This document shows, piece by piece, positions 23,576-31,449 of a DNA stretch of 32,153 bases; position 1 is the stretch's first letter; the number at the start of each line of letters is the position of its first letter. Source of the stretch: RFXV01 sp038150465 (GTDB lineage Bacteria; Bacteroidota; Bacteroidia; Flavobacteriales; Schleiferiaceae); NCBI GenBank assembly GCA_038150465.1, contig JAYOTP010000026.1, positions 1 through 32,153 on the forward strand, in the 5' to 3' direction. The notes beneath the pieces are model-generated. The model was not told where the DNA came from. It was given only the letters and a program-made list of their open reading frames with translations, and ran no database searches. The translations under genes and the position numbers were made by a program.

Positions 23576-24568
23576 TCAGGGCTGGCTCAAGGCATGCAAA
23601 AACTGCATGAGCGATTGCTTCTCCTGAGGGCTCAGACCGAGGGGTCGGATCTTTGGATGATGTGGCGCATCAGGGTCTCCTCCGCGATCGTAGTGATCGA
23701 TCACGGCCTCAAGATCCGCATAGCGGCCGTCGTGGAAATAGGGCGCACTCTGGGCTATATCCCGGAGCGAAGGGACTTTGAATCGCCCGTAGTCAGAAGG
23801 AATGCCAGTGGATCGATAGCGCCCTTCTGCTGTGCCGTTCGTATCGCTTCCATTGCGTTCCAGGGCATAATTGGTGAAGTTGAAGCCCGAATGACAACTG
23901 CCGCAACCCAGACGCTCACTGTTGAACAATTCCAAGCCGCGTCTTGCCGCTGCCGACATGGCGGTAGGCTCTCCGTTGATGAAGCGGTCGTAGTCCGAAT
24001 GACCTGCGATCAGGCTTCGCTCGAATTGGGCGATCGCCCGAGTGATCACAAATGGATCAAGGTCTCTTGCGTAGGCCTCCTGACTCATCCGCCTGTAGAC
24101 TGGGTCGCTCCCCAGCTCTTCAGACAAAGCCACGATGTTGTGGGCAAATTCATTCTCCTCCTGAATCGGTACAAGCACCTGCATTTCCAATGTGGGTACG
24201 GAAGCGCCTCTCAGGTAATACGGATGATATGCCACATTCCACAGACTGGGTGCATTGCTTGTTCCGGGCCGGCCAAAAGCGCCCGGGCTATTGGCCCGCT
24301 GATCGGCAAACCCATGTTCGGGAAGGTGACAGGAAGCGCAGCTGACCGAGCCGTCTTTGGACAATGCGCGCTCGAAGAAGAGTTTTTCACCCAATTGCCT
24401 GCGTGCCTCAGAGGGCAAATTGTCTTCGGGATGAGGGACCGAAGGGAAATGAACCGGAACATGCTTGTGCGCACTCGCTTCAAAAAGAACATGAGTGCCT
24501 TCCTTTTGGCAAGCCATTACAGCTATTGCCAATATCAGTGACCAACCGCGGAAAGGACTTCTATTCAA
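23576..24568 (-). CDS. Di-heme cytochrome-c-peroxidase/MauG-family lipoprotein (MbnH-like)
   Basis: A 330-residue lipoprotein (AVMAC, lipidated C20). Two heme c sites are present: CASCH at 77-81 and CGSCH at 222-226. The region PSLWNVAYHPYY ... LEMQVLVPI (107-135) resembles the MbnH-type di-heme branch more than the WDGR-containing branch. Near the C terminus, FKVPSLRDIAQSAPYFHDGR is followed by DHYDRGG with Y293, where MauG-like proteins have a tyrosine heme ligand and classical peroxidases have a methionine; that alignment is from memory. The post-cysteine residues Q-K-E partly fit a surface-export signal. The start overlaps the upstream peroxidase gene by 8 nt. It is the third gene of the MbnP-like unit and may oxidise a protein substrate with H2O2. 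Confidence 0.88.
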   Translation of the reverse strand: MNRSPFRGWSLILAIAVMACQKEGTHVLFEASAHKHVPVHFPSVPHPEDNLPSEARRQLGEKLFFERALSKDGSVSCASCHLPEHGFADQRANSPGAFGRPGTSNAPSLWNVAYHPYYLRGASVPTLEMQVLVPIQEENEFAHNIVALSEELGSDPVYRRMSQEAYARDLDPFVITRAIAQFERSLIAGHSDYDRFINGEPTAMSAAARRGLELFNSERLGCGSCHSGFNFTNYALERNGSDTNGTAEGRYRSTGIPSDYGRFKVPSLRDIAQSAPYFHDGRYADLEAVIDHYDRGGDPDAPHHPKIRPLGLSPQEKQSLMQFLHALSQP

Positions 24569-25664
24569 AAGGATTGCTGTAGGTGTGCTCAGTAGGGAGG
24601 TCGAGGTCGGTCAGTGTATTCAAAAAAGCTACAAGGTCCTGCTTGTCTTGTGGAGAAAGTAAGAGTCCGGCAGGAAGGGTCATGGCCAATGCCGGGTCCA
24701 GCGTAGGGCTATTCTGCACCTGATCATTGTAGTGCTCCACCACTTCATCCAATGTCTCGAACCGACCATCGTGCATATAGGGTGCTGTCAATGCCACATT
24801 TCTCAGGCTGGGCACCTTCATTTTTCCGAAGTCTTGTGGATCCTGTGTCACCGTGCCTCGACCTGGGTCCGCAGAAGAAGAAGCGGTTGCATTCAGGCCG
24901 TTGTTCATATAAAGATCATTCTCAAAATTCAGATTAGAATGGCAATGTGCACAGTCCGCTCCAGATTGATCAGGGAAAAAAGGGTTGTACTCCTGAAAGA
25001 AAAGTGCGCGGCCTCTTTCTTCTGAATCGGAAAGAATTTCTTCTCCTCTCAAATACGCGTCGTACCGGCTGTTCACCGATACGATGGAAAGCATGAATGC
25101 CTCTAGTGCCAGACTCATACGCTCTGCTGTTATCTGACCACTTCCAAAGGCGCGAATGAATTGATCCGTATAAGTCGTGAGTGCGGAGAGCTTATCTACG
25201 ACATTATCGAGATCTTCTGCCAACTCCAAGCTGTCTTGGATGGGCATAAGGCTCTGATCCCGAAGTTTTTCTGCCCGACCGTCCCAGAAATACCCATTGT
25301 CGTTCCAGGCCATATTGAACACGGCCATGGATTGGCGATGGCCAGCTAGACCGTGGATGCCCACAGAGAATCGAGACGTGTCTGAAAACGCATGTTCCTG
25401 TCTGTGGCAGGATGCACAGGACATGCTGTTGTCCAGGCTAAGTTTTTTCTCGTGGAAAAGCATGCGGCCCAGCCTCACCTTTTGCACGGTCAATGGATTA
25501 TCTGAAGGCAACTTGGGATCCGGCAAGGATCCTTTTTCCAACAAATAGGGGGTCTGATCCCACTGGGCAGAGGAGGTGTTGGTCTCCTTTACACAAGAGA
25601 GGCTGAGGAGCATAAGCCCCAACAGAACTCCGATACTAAACCCGCTGGATCGCACTATCGACAA
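24561..25664 (-). CDS. Di-heme cytochrome-c-peroxidase/MauG-family lipoprotein
   Basis: A 367-residue lipoprotein (LSLSC, lipidated C24). Heme c sites are CASCH (83-87) and CAHCH (238-242). Between them GYFWDGRAEKLRDQSLMPI (124-142) is the usual Bacteroidota peroxidase motif. The C-terminal signature KVPSLRNVALTAPYMHDGRF (283-302) is followed by EHYNDQ with Y312 as a candidate tyrosine ligand. The C terminus (TYSNPFE) resembles that of the divergent third peroxidase (KFSDPFRR). The residues after the cysteine (V-K-E) partly resemble a surface-export signal. It overlaps mbnP-like upstream by 10 nt and the next peroxidase downstream by 8 nt, so the three genes are translationally coupled. The reductant or protein substrate is unknown. 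Confidence 0.9.
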   Translation of the reverse strand: MSIVRSSGFSIGVLLGLMLLSLSCVKETNTSSAQWDQTPYLLEKGSLPDPKLPSDNPLTVQKVRLGRMLFHEKKLSLDNSMSCASCHRQEHAFSDTSRFSVGIHGLAGHRQSMAVFNMAWNDNGYFWDGRAEKLRDQSLMPIQDSLELAEDLDNVVDKLSALTTYTDQFIRAFGSGQITAERMSLALEAFMLSIVSVNSRYDAYLRGEEILSDSEERGRALFFQEYNPFFPDQSGADCAHCHSNLNFENDLYMNNGLNATASSSADPGRGTVTQDPQDFGKMKVPSLRNVALTAPYMHDGRFETLDEVVEHYNDQVQNSPTLDPALAMTLPAGLLLSPQDKQDLVAFLNTLTDLDLPTEHTYSNPFE

Positions 25665-26611
25665 ATGAGTTTACGCGTCAGGGAACGCCCTTTCGCATCC
25701 GAACATCCGAGGATGTAGAGCCCATTCCCAGGAAGTTCCAAGTTCAGCCCTTTCGACCCTCCATGGTGATCTCCCTGCGCAACAACATCACCCAATGCAT
25801 TCAAAACCCTCCAATGCATCGGCTTTTCTGTCGCGATCGTGATCCTTCCACTAGTAGGATTGGGGAAAACCTCTACAGATATGGGTTCTTCTGTTTCAAA
25901 CTGCGAAAGAACAGAACCATTTCCCTCGTGCGAAGTGAAGACCTTGAGTGCAAAATTGTCAAGCAGATCGACAGCTTCTCCTGATGTGCCGTGACGGATC
26001 AGACCGGAGTTGACATCCACGCCATCAAGTGCCTTGGCATAGTCTGCCGTGAGTGAAACAACCAGGTCCGACCCCTGCGACAAACCTGTGGTAGTGATTT
26101 GTTGGATCTTGTAATTGTTGTCACCAAGCGCGTGGACCTCATATACCTGATCCAAAGCACTCCCAGCTTTTCCTTCCATGCACACAAAACGATAGCCGGC
26201 CTGCCAACCCCAGTGCATCGACGGGTTTTTGGGTGCGAGCGGATGCGTCATGGCGTAAGAAGCAGGATCGAGGTGATTCGCCGCTTGTTCTACCCCTATG
26301 CCAAATCGGATCGCCTCAAGTGTACCAATGGAAAAAGACCCGAGGGATTCGTCAAAGGGAACATTCGCATCCACCAGGAACCATGTGTTTGGTACCGGTG
26401 TGATCTGACCACCATCATGCACCAATTCGATCTGCGATATGTAGAATTGCAAGCGTTCAGTTCGAAAATCGTTGCCCAGATCATTCTGCGCCGTGACGCT
26501 TGAACCAAAAGCAGTGCCGCCGAGTTGATGGTCTATCGAAAATCGTATAGATTGTTGCGACCAAGCCGTAAGGACGGAAAGCATCCATAAGGTGAACAGA
26601 GTTTGTTTCAT
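25655..26611 (-). CDS. MbnP-family copper-binding-type protein with T9SS sorting domain
   Basis: A 318-residue secreted protein. A signal peptide covers residues 1-18 (cleavage near AWS-QQ). The body (19-235) matches MbnP proteins, with FYISQIELVHDGG (57-68) and the hallmark MHWGWQAGYRF (132-142) carrying W134 and W136. The C-terminal 75 residues are a T9SS type A sorting domain (VEVFPNPTSGRITI ... GLYILGC ... LTRKLICR). In methanotroph MbnP the di-heme partner MbnH converts a tryptophan to kynurenine, creating a copper site; which tryptophan corresponds here is not known to me. First gene of an overlapping three-gene unit with two di-heme proteins. T9SS targeting would place it outside the cell, unlike the periplasmic methanotroph protein. 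Confidence 0.85.
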   Translation of the reverse strand: MKQTLFTLWMLSVLTAWSQQSIRFSIDHQLGGTAFGSSVTAQNDLGNDFRTERLQFYISQIELVHDGGQITPVPNTWFLVDANVPFDESLGSFSIGTLEAIRFGIGVEQAANHLDPASYAMTHPLAPKNPSMHWGWQAGYRFVCMEGKAGSALDQVYEVHALGDNNYKIQQITTTGLSQGSDLVVSLTADYAKALDGVDVNSGLIRHGTSGEAVDLLDNFALKVFTSHEGNGSVLSQFETEEPISVEVFPNPTSGRITIATEKPMHWRVLNALGDVVAQGDHHGGSKGLNLELPGNGLYILGCSDAKGRSLTRKLICR

Positions 26612-26673
26612 GATAATTAAGGATTCTTACCGAATTTAGAATTTGTGAACAAGCCAAAAATGCTTAATTATCA
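26611..26673. promoter_or_regulatory. Long-spaced 11-bp inverted repeat between divergent mbnP-like and peroxidase genes
   Basis: TGATAATTAAG (26611-26621) and CTTAATTATCA (26663-26673) are perfect reverse complements with a 41-bp centre, 52 bp apart from start to start, about five helical turns. The left arm begins at the start codon of the mbnP-like gene. The repeat spans most of the divergent intergenic region, so one regulator bound to both arms could control both sides. No full consensus promoter was found here. Confidence 0.5.
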
Positions 26674-26707
26674 ATTGAGCGGGAGCGCTGATCATCGTTC
26701 CCTCTCA

Positions 26708-27862
26708 ATGAGCGTATACCGCTGGGTTTTCCTCTTTTCATGTGCCATGTTGTGGTCGTGTTCCGAAGAAGACGAACTATGCAATTGCGTGGTTCCTCAG
26801 CCCAGCGTGGCGCAAGTCACCACGATCGACATGAGCGATCCTGATGAATACCAGCTCGTTCCATATCCCTCGCATTACGGACAGGCACAGAACACAGACA
26901 ATGTGCCGGCCAACAATCCGATCACCAACGAAGGGGCCAGCCTGGGTCGGGTACTCTTTTACGATACCGAGCTCAGTCAGAACCGAACCATCTCCTGTGC
27001 ATCCTGTCATGTGCAGTCTTTGGGATTCACAGATTCAGCGCAATTTTCGACCGGCTATCTGGGCGGAAAAACAGCTTTCCATTCCATGCGTCTGGGGAAT
27101 GGGCGGTTCTATGCACCCGGACTTCAATTCTGGGACCGTCGCTCGATCTCTTTAGAGGACCAAAGCACGCAACCCATTCAGGACCACATTGAAATGGGAT
27201 TCGACAGCGCAAACGGTGGTATCGATGCCCTCATCCAGCGATTGGATGGATTGCTTTATTACCGGGAGTTGTTTGAATGGGTCTTTGGAGACGCTGCAAT
27301 CACCGAGGATCGCATCCAAAAAGCCTTGGGTCAGTTCGTCCGCTCCATGGTCTCCTACGACTCCCGTTTCGACCAGGGCTATGCACAAACCTTCGACCCG
27401 AGCATTCCCGGTGTCGGGCTTCTGGCAGATTTCCCCAACTTCTCAGAAGATGAAAACGAGGGCAAACGCATCTTCATGACGCCTGCCCGATTGGGCGGAG
27501 CCGGATGCAACGACTGCCATCAGGCGCCTGCATTCACTTTGGATGGTCCGGTACTCAGCAATGGGCTCATTCCCGGCGAAACACGCATATTCAAAGCGCC
27601 CTCACTAAAGAATATCGGCCTGACAGGACCATTCATGCATGGAGGTCAATTGCCTGACCTTCTATCGGTCATTGAGCACTACGACAGTGGGGTAAAGGGC
27701 GGCCCTGCCCTTGATCCCCTGCTGCGGGACCCGGCAAACCATCAACCCCTGCAACTGAATCTCACTGACCGCGAAAAATTTGTTCTGCTCAGCTTCCTGC
27801 TCACCTTGGACGATCCCACGCTTACTACGGACCAAAAGTTCTCGGATCCGTTCAGAAGGTGA
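26708..27862 (+). CDS. Third di-heme cytochrome-c-peroxidase/MauG-family lipoprotein (divergent)
   Basis: A 384-residue lipoprotein (AMLWSC, lipidated C18). The residues after the cysteine (S-E-E-D-E) are strongly acidic and resemble the surface lipoprotein export signals of Bacteroidota. Heme c sites are CASCH (97-101) and CNDCH (267-271). The inter-heme motif FYAPGLQFWDRRSISLEDQS (134-153) differs from the WDGR form. KAPSLKNIGLTGPFMHGG (296-313) precedes EHYDSG with Y325 as a possible tyrosine ligand. I chose ATG 26708 because it starts a compact lipoprotein signal; GTG 26645 and ATG 26660 are in frame but overlap the inverted repeat. It probably works with the divergent mbnP-like unit. Confidence 0.88.
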   Translation: MSVYRWVFLFSCAMLWSCSEEDELCNCVVPQPSVAQVTTIDMSDPDEYQLVPYPSHYGQAQNTDNVPANNPITNEGASLGRVLFYDTELSQNRTISCASCHVQSLGFTDSAQFSTGYLGGKTAFHSMRLGNGRFYAPGLQFWDRRSISLEDQSTQPIQDHIEMGFDSANGGIDALIQRLDGLLYYRELFEWVFGDAAITEDRIQKALGQFVRSMVSYDSRFDQGYAQTFDPSIPGVGLLADFPNFSEDENEGKRIFMTPARLGGAGCNDCHQAPAFTLDGPVLSNGLIPGETRIFKAPSLKNIGLTGPFMHGGQLPDLLSVIEHYDSGVKGGPALDPLLRDPANHQPLQLNLTDREKFVLLSFLLTLDDPTLTTDQKFSDPFRR

Positions 27863-27865
27863 TCC

Positions 27866-27895
27866 TTTGGGTTTGTTGGCATCCCTGTACTTTTA
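27866..27895 (+). promoter_or_regulatory. Promoter for the MAM/Fn3 repeat protein gene
   Basis: TTTG (27866-27869), an 18-nt spacer and TACTTTTA (27888-27895; 7 of 8 to TAnnTTTG) fit the Bacteroidota pattern. Transcription would start near 27902, about 25 nt before the ATG at 27928. Confidence 0.5.
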
Positions 27896-27927
27896 ATGGA
27901 TTCTTTTTAGAACATAAAAAGTAGTTG

Positions 27928-28901
27928 ATGAAATCTCTTTGCATTGTTTTCGCATTGATTGTTGTCTATCCATCTGCGGTATTTGGTCATGAGGCAGAAG
28001 TACAAACTTCCTCCTGCGCGGCACTGACCGCACCCTACCATACCAACTTCGAAGGCATCCCTCTGGGCCCGGGCAACCTCAACCTGGCCGGCGGATGGAA
28101 CAACTGCTGGACCTTCCGATCCAACTCCGCCAACCCGCCCCGATGGGAATCCGAAAACTCCACCGGTGCCAATGAGAACAGCCTGAACACAGGCCCCTTC
28201 TTCGATGGAACCTATCCCACCTCCGCTGGCGGTACCTATATGTTCCTGGAAAGCGGCTATGGCGACGCCAACACCAGTGCAGAACTCGTCTCTCCCGCTA
28301 TCGACATCAGCCCTCTGGCCACCGCAGAACTTCGGTTCAAATACCACATGTACGGCTCCAACATCAACAAACTGGTCATCATCGCTGAAGAAACCTCCTC
28401 CGGCCTGCAAACACGACTCGACAGCCTGATGGGACAGCAACAGACCGCCGGATCCGACAGCTTCCTGCTGCGCACCACCAGCCTGCAAAGCCTCAGTGGA
28501 AATACCTACCGCTTCATCTTCCAAGCCTTCAAGGGAAGCAGCTTCCGTGGGGACATCTCCATCGATGAGGTGCGTGTGGATGACTGTCCCGCTCCCTTCA
28601 ACATCTTCGCCTACGCTGGTTCCAACTTCCTATCCTTTAGATGGACCGGACAGGGCGCTGCCTATCAGAACTATGTGATCGGACCTGCAGGAACCACGCC
28701 CGCCAATGGAACCGTTCAGACCACACAGAACGATACGGTCAGCATCTATGGGATCAACTACAACACCGTCTACTCCTTCTGGGTGAGAGACAGCTGTGGA
28801 CCTTCCAGCAAAAGTGCCTGGACCGGACCCTTCAATATCCGAAGCGCCTCCTGCGCGGCACTGACCGCACCCTACCATACCAACTTCGAAGGCATCCCTC
28901 T
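27928..28901 (+). CDS. MAM/Fn3 repeat secreted protein, N-terminal part (interrupted by assembly gap)
   Basis: The first part of a large T9SS-type secreted protein; the rest is at 29002-30368. It starts with a signal peptide (MKSLCIVFALIVVYPSAVFG). Next is a MAM-like jelly-roll domain (TNFEG ... WNNCWTF ... GGTYMFLESGYGD ... AELVSPAIDIS ... LRFKYHMYG ... GDISIDEVRV; about residues 29-218), then an Fn3-like domain (CPAPFNIFAYAGSNFLSFRW ... VYSFWVRDSCG; about 219-305). A second MAM copy then begins with the same residues and runs into the N tract. MAM and Fn3 modules mediate adhesion or glycan/protein binding. No catalytic motif is visible. Before the gap the frame is intact; the apparent frame change after it is explained by a wrong gap length. 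Confidence 0.85.
28010..28580 (+). repeat. 571-bp repeat unit, complete first copy (MAM-domain coding)
   Basis: This stretch encodes the first MAM-like domain. Its first 55 bases recur exactly at 28847-28901 and its last 55 bases recur exactly at 29002-29056, on the two sides of the assembly gap. The copies begin 837 bp apart (279 codons), so the reading frame is kept. Unit limits are where identity ends on each side. Confidence 0.8.
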
Positions 28902-29056
28902 NNNNNNNNNNNNNNNNNNNNNNNNNNNNNNNNNNNNNNNNNNNNNNNNNNNNNNNNNNNNNNNNNNNNNNNNNNNNNNNNNNNNNNNNNNNNNNNNNNN
29001 NCCTTCAAGGGAAGCAGCTTCCGTGGGGACATCTCCATCGATGAGGTGCGTGTGGA
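28847..29056 (+). repeat. Second copy of the 571-bp repeat, collapsed by the assembly gap
   Basis: The left 55 bp (28847-28901) equal the start of the first copy and the right 55 bp (29002-29056) equal its end; the middle is the N tract. If the copy is full length, the true gap is 461 bp (571 minus 110), not 100. Two flanks of exactly 55 bp look like a k-mer overlap left by a short-read assembler. Confidence 0.75.
28902..29001. other. Assembly gap, 100 N
   Basis: Exactly 100 N, the usual placeholder for unknown length. It sits inside a repeat copy. A true length of 461 bp, or 461 plus a multiple of 837 bp if there are more copies, would restore one continuous reading frame from 27928 to 30368. 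Confidence 0.95.
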
Positions 29057-30368
29057 GGCTTCTTGCTTGGGAATATCTGCAGATAATTCCGTTGTGTGTA
29101 TTGGCGATTCCATTCAATTGAGGGCACATGTAGGCTCTGCGAGCGGCAGCTTGCTTTGGTCCACTGGGGATACCGCCCGAACGATCTGGGTCAGCCCACA
29201 GCAGGCGACCACTTTCTACTGCACCTTGATCAGCGGAAGCACCCAATGTTCCGACTCGCTTCGATTGGATGTATTGCGTGGAACAGGAATCGATTCTGTA
29301 GGCGTACATGACGCAAACAAAGGTCTGCTCATCGCATATTTCGATGCATCCGATCAGTTCGCTCATAAACTCGAATACAAACTGGAAGGATCGAACACAT
29401 GGCGAACAAAGAACTTGAGTCAGGGTGCCATTCGATCGGGTAGCCAGCGATTCAACATAACCCCTTGGTTCAATTCTCTTTTGGAGGTGCGAATGAGCAG
29501 CCTGATCAATGGGGTCTGGGAAGAAGGCTGTTCTCAAAGTATCCAAAGTCCCTGTAAGGGAATGACGGTGGCCATCGTACGACAGAAAGCACCCTTTTGC
29601 CCCGAGGACTCTGCACTGCTCCGTGCAGGCATATCCGGTGGGCTGGGGAACAAGAGCTACCTCTGGAGCAATGGGGCAACGACCAAACGCACCTATGCGC
29701 AGCAGACCCAATCCCTCTGGGTGACTGTGACCGATGCCGCTGGATGCGCCGTCACAGATACCTTCACGGTTCCTTCATTGGGCAGCGGAATCGCTCCGAG
29801 CAATTTGCAAGTGAATACAGCTGCTGGGGTCATCCAGGCACAGTGGACGCCCTCTGTATTCAGCAGCGGACAAAGCCTCATTGGCTATCGCTTGGCCTAC
29901 AGACTGCGCAATACCCAGCTGTGGAGCAAGACGCCACTGATCAGTGACACGACATACGCTGCAAATTGGAGCGGCAGCGGCAATCCGTCGGGCAACTACG
30001 AATTTGCTGTCTTCGCTCGTTTCCTATCGAACGGAACACCTCAAAACTCTGGCTACAGCTGCAAGGTGGTCAAGGGATATACGGCTTCAACGTCTAAATC
30101 TTCAACTGGGAATGGCACTTCTTCCGATGCTGCAGATGGGCATTCGGGCATCCGCATCTATCCCAATCCGACCAACGACCTTGTTCACCTGCATTCCCCT
30201 GCTGCCAGCGAATGGATCCTCTGCGATCTGCAAGGGAATGTACTCTGGCAGGACTCTTCATTGAAGAATGAAGCCCTTATCGATCTTTCTGTATACGCAG
30301 CAGGAGTGTATATCCTGCATGTGAAAAACTCCAGCGGGACATACTCAAAGCGGGTCATTAAAAACTGA
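29002..30368 (+). CDS. MAM/Fn3 repeat secreted protein, C-terminal part with T9SS sorting domain
   Basis: Continuation of the gene begun at 27928, after the gap. It opens with the end of a MAM copy (FKGSSFRGDISIDEVRVEAS). An Ig-like SprB/PKD-type module follows (CIGDSIQLRAHVGSASGSLL, WSTGDTARTIWVSPQQATTF), then a region with several cysteines, a second module of the same type (CPEDSALLRAGISGG, YLWSNGATTKRTY), an Fn3-like domain (APSNLQVNTAAGVIQAQWTP) and a low-complexity Ser/Gly linker (TSKSSTGNGTSSDAADG). The C terminus is a T9SS type A sorting domain (IRIYPNPTNDLVHLHS ... GVYILHVKNSSGTYSKRVIK). It is therefore a T9SS substrate, probably an adhesin or cell-surface matrix protein. The codons read in one frame to the stop at 30366-30368. 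A related secreted protein gene follows after 24 nt. Confidence 0.85.
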
Positions 30369-30392
30369 TCCATCGTCTGGAATACCTTTTCA

Positions 30393-31313
30393 ATGGCAGA
30401 CTCCAAGATCAAATTGAAATCCTATTTAAGTACGGCTGCTGGAATTGCGGCATCGGGATCCATACATGCCCAGACATATGTCGATATCGAACCTGATCTG
30501 GTGCTCAATACATGGTCCGCATTTGGTTCAGAAGCCTTATTGGACATGGATCAAGATGGCTTGGCCGACATCAAGATCTCAGGGTACGAACTAAGATCGT
30601 CCTACACGACTTCTTTCGGTTACACCACCTGGACATCTACTTCGTGTGGCGGCTCTACATCCAATTACATTGTCATAACGCATGTTTACAAGAAAGAAAC
30701 ATTCGAATGGACCCTGATCGGACTCCACAGCGGAGCACGGGTGGCTCGCTTCAGTGATGGCAATGCCGAAGCTTTTAATGCGGGTGAGACCATAGGGCCC
30801 TTTGCTGCGCCTGAGTTCGCTCCTTCTGCGAATCTCTATTATGACTACGCTTTCAATCAATACTCGTATCGGAACCAAGGGTACTTCAATGGCAACGAGC
30901 TCATGGCCGGTATCGAGATAAAGAAAGGCGGGATTCCTTATTATGGATGGGTCCGTATGAGCTTGAATGACAAGGATGAACTTGTACTGCACGATCATGC
31001 CTTAGGAAGAGAATTTCTGAGCTTGACCGCTGGCGATACCAATGCTGTGGGCTTCGTTTCGCAAGGTGAACTGAATAAGGGCTCCTTACAATGCTGGTGG
31101 AACGATCATATTTTGACCGTACGTAGTTCCGAACCAATGGAAGCTTGCGCTATCAAAGTCTTTGATGCACTGGGAAAAGAAGTGGCCAAAGACATCTTCA
31201 CCCACGGCAAGGAATGGACCCTGAACACACTTGGTTGGAAACCGGGCTCCTATACGGCATGGATTCAGCAGCAACAGGGCAAGGCGCGTAGAGTCAGGTT
31301 TCTGATTCGCTGA
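30393..31313 (+). CDS. Secreted protein with degenerate T9SS-type C terminus
   Basis: A 306-residue protein with an N-terminal signal peptide (basic KIKLK, then SYLSTAAGIAASGSIHA before Q27). An acidic loop LLDMDQDGLADIKI (about residues 49-62) has the D-x-D-x-D-G spacing of a calcium-binding loop. The middle is beta-rich with many Tyr, Ser and Thr and I do not recognise it as a family. The last 75 residues have the strand order of a T9SS sorting domain (IKVFDALGKEVAKDIF ... WKPGSYTAWIQQ ... ARRVRFLIR) but lack the usual YPNP motif, so sorting is probable but not certain. It starts 24 nt after the MAM/Fn3 gene and is likely cotranscribed with it. Confidence 0.75.
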   Translation: MADSKIKLKSYLSTAAGIAASGSIHAQTYVDIEPDLVLNTWSAFGSEALLDMDQDGLADIKISGYELRSSYTTSFGYTTWTSTSCGGSTSNYIVITHVYKKETFEWTLIGLHSGARVARFSDGNAEAFNAGETIGPFAAPEFAPSANLYYDYAFNQYSYRNQGYFNGNELMAGIEIKKGGIPYYGWVRMSLNDKDELVLHDHALGREFLSLTAGDTNAVGFVSQGELNKGSLQCWWNDHILTVRSSEPMEACAIKVFDALGKEVAKDIFTHGKEWTLNTLGWKPGSYTAWIQQQQGKARRVRFLIR

Positions 31314-31449
31314 CCCTTTTGGCATTCGCTTGACTCTCAATGATCACAGCGGCAAGGAGGATCTGTTGCCGTTCATGATGCTTAATGCGAGTCTCCCAGC
31401 TTCAGGAAGACTGTACCCCTGCTGCCATTAATGCCCAGAACCAAATGGT

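Noticed and set aside
23594..24541. 315-codon + strand frame opposite the first di-heme peroxidase
   Set aside because: The minus-strand frame has both CxxCH sites and a lipoprotein signal, so the + frame is a shadow.
27903..27921. CTTTTT / AAAAAG inverted repeat before the MAM/Fn3 gene
   Set aside because: Almost pure A/T arms in a promoter leader are expected by chance and would form a very weak hairpin.
28641..28901. Apparent separate gene starting at 28641 in another frame before the gap
   Set aside because: Before the gap the true frame is that of 27928. The other frame joins the real C-terminal part only because the 100-N placeholder has the wrong length.
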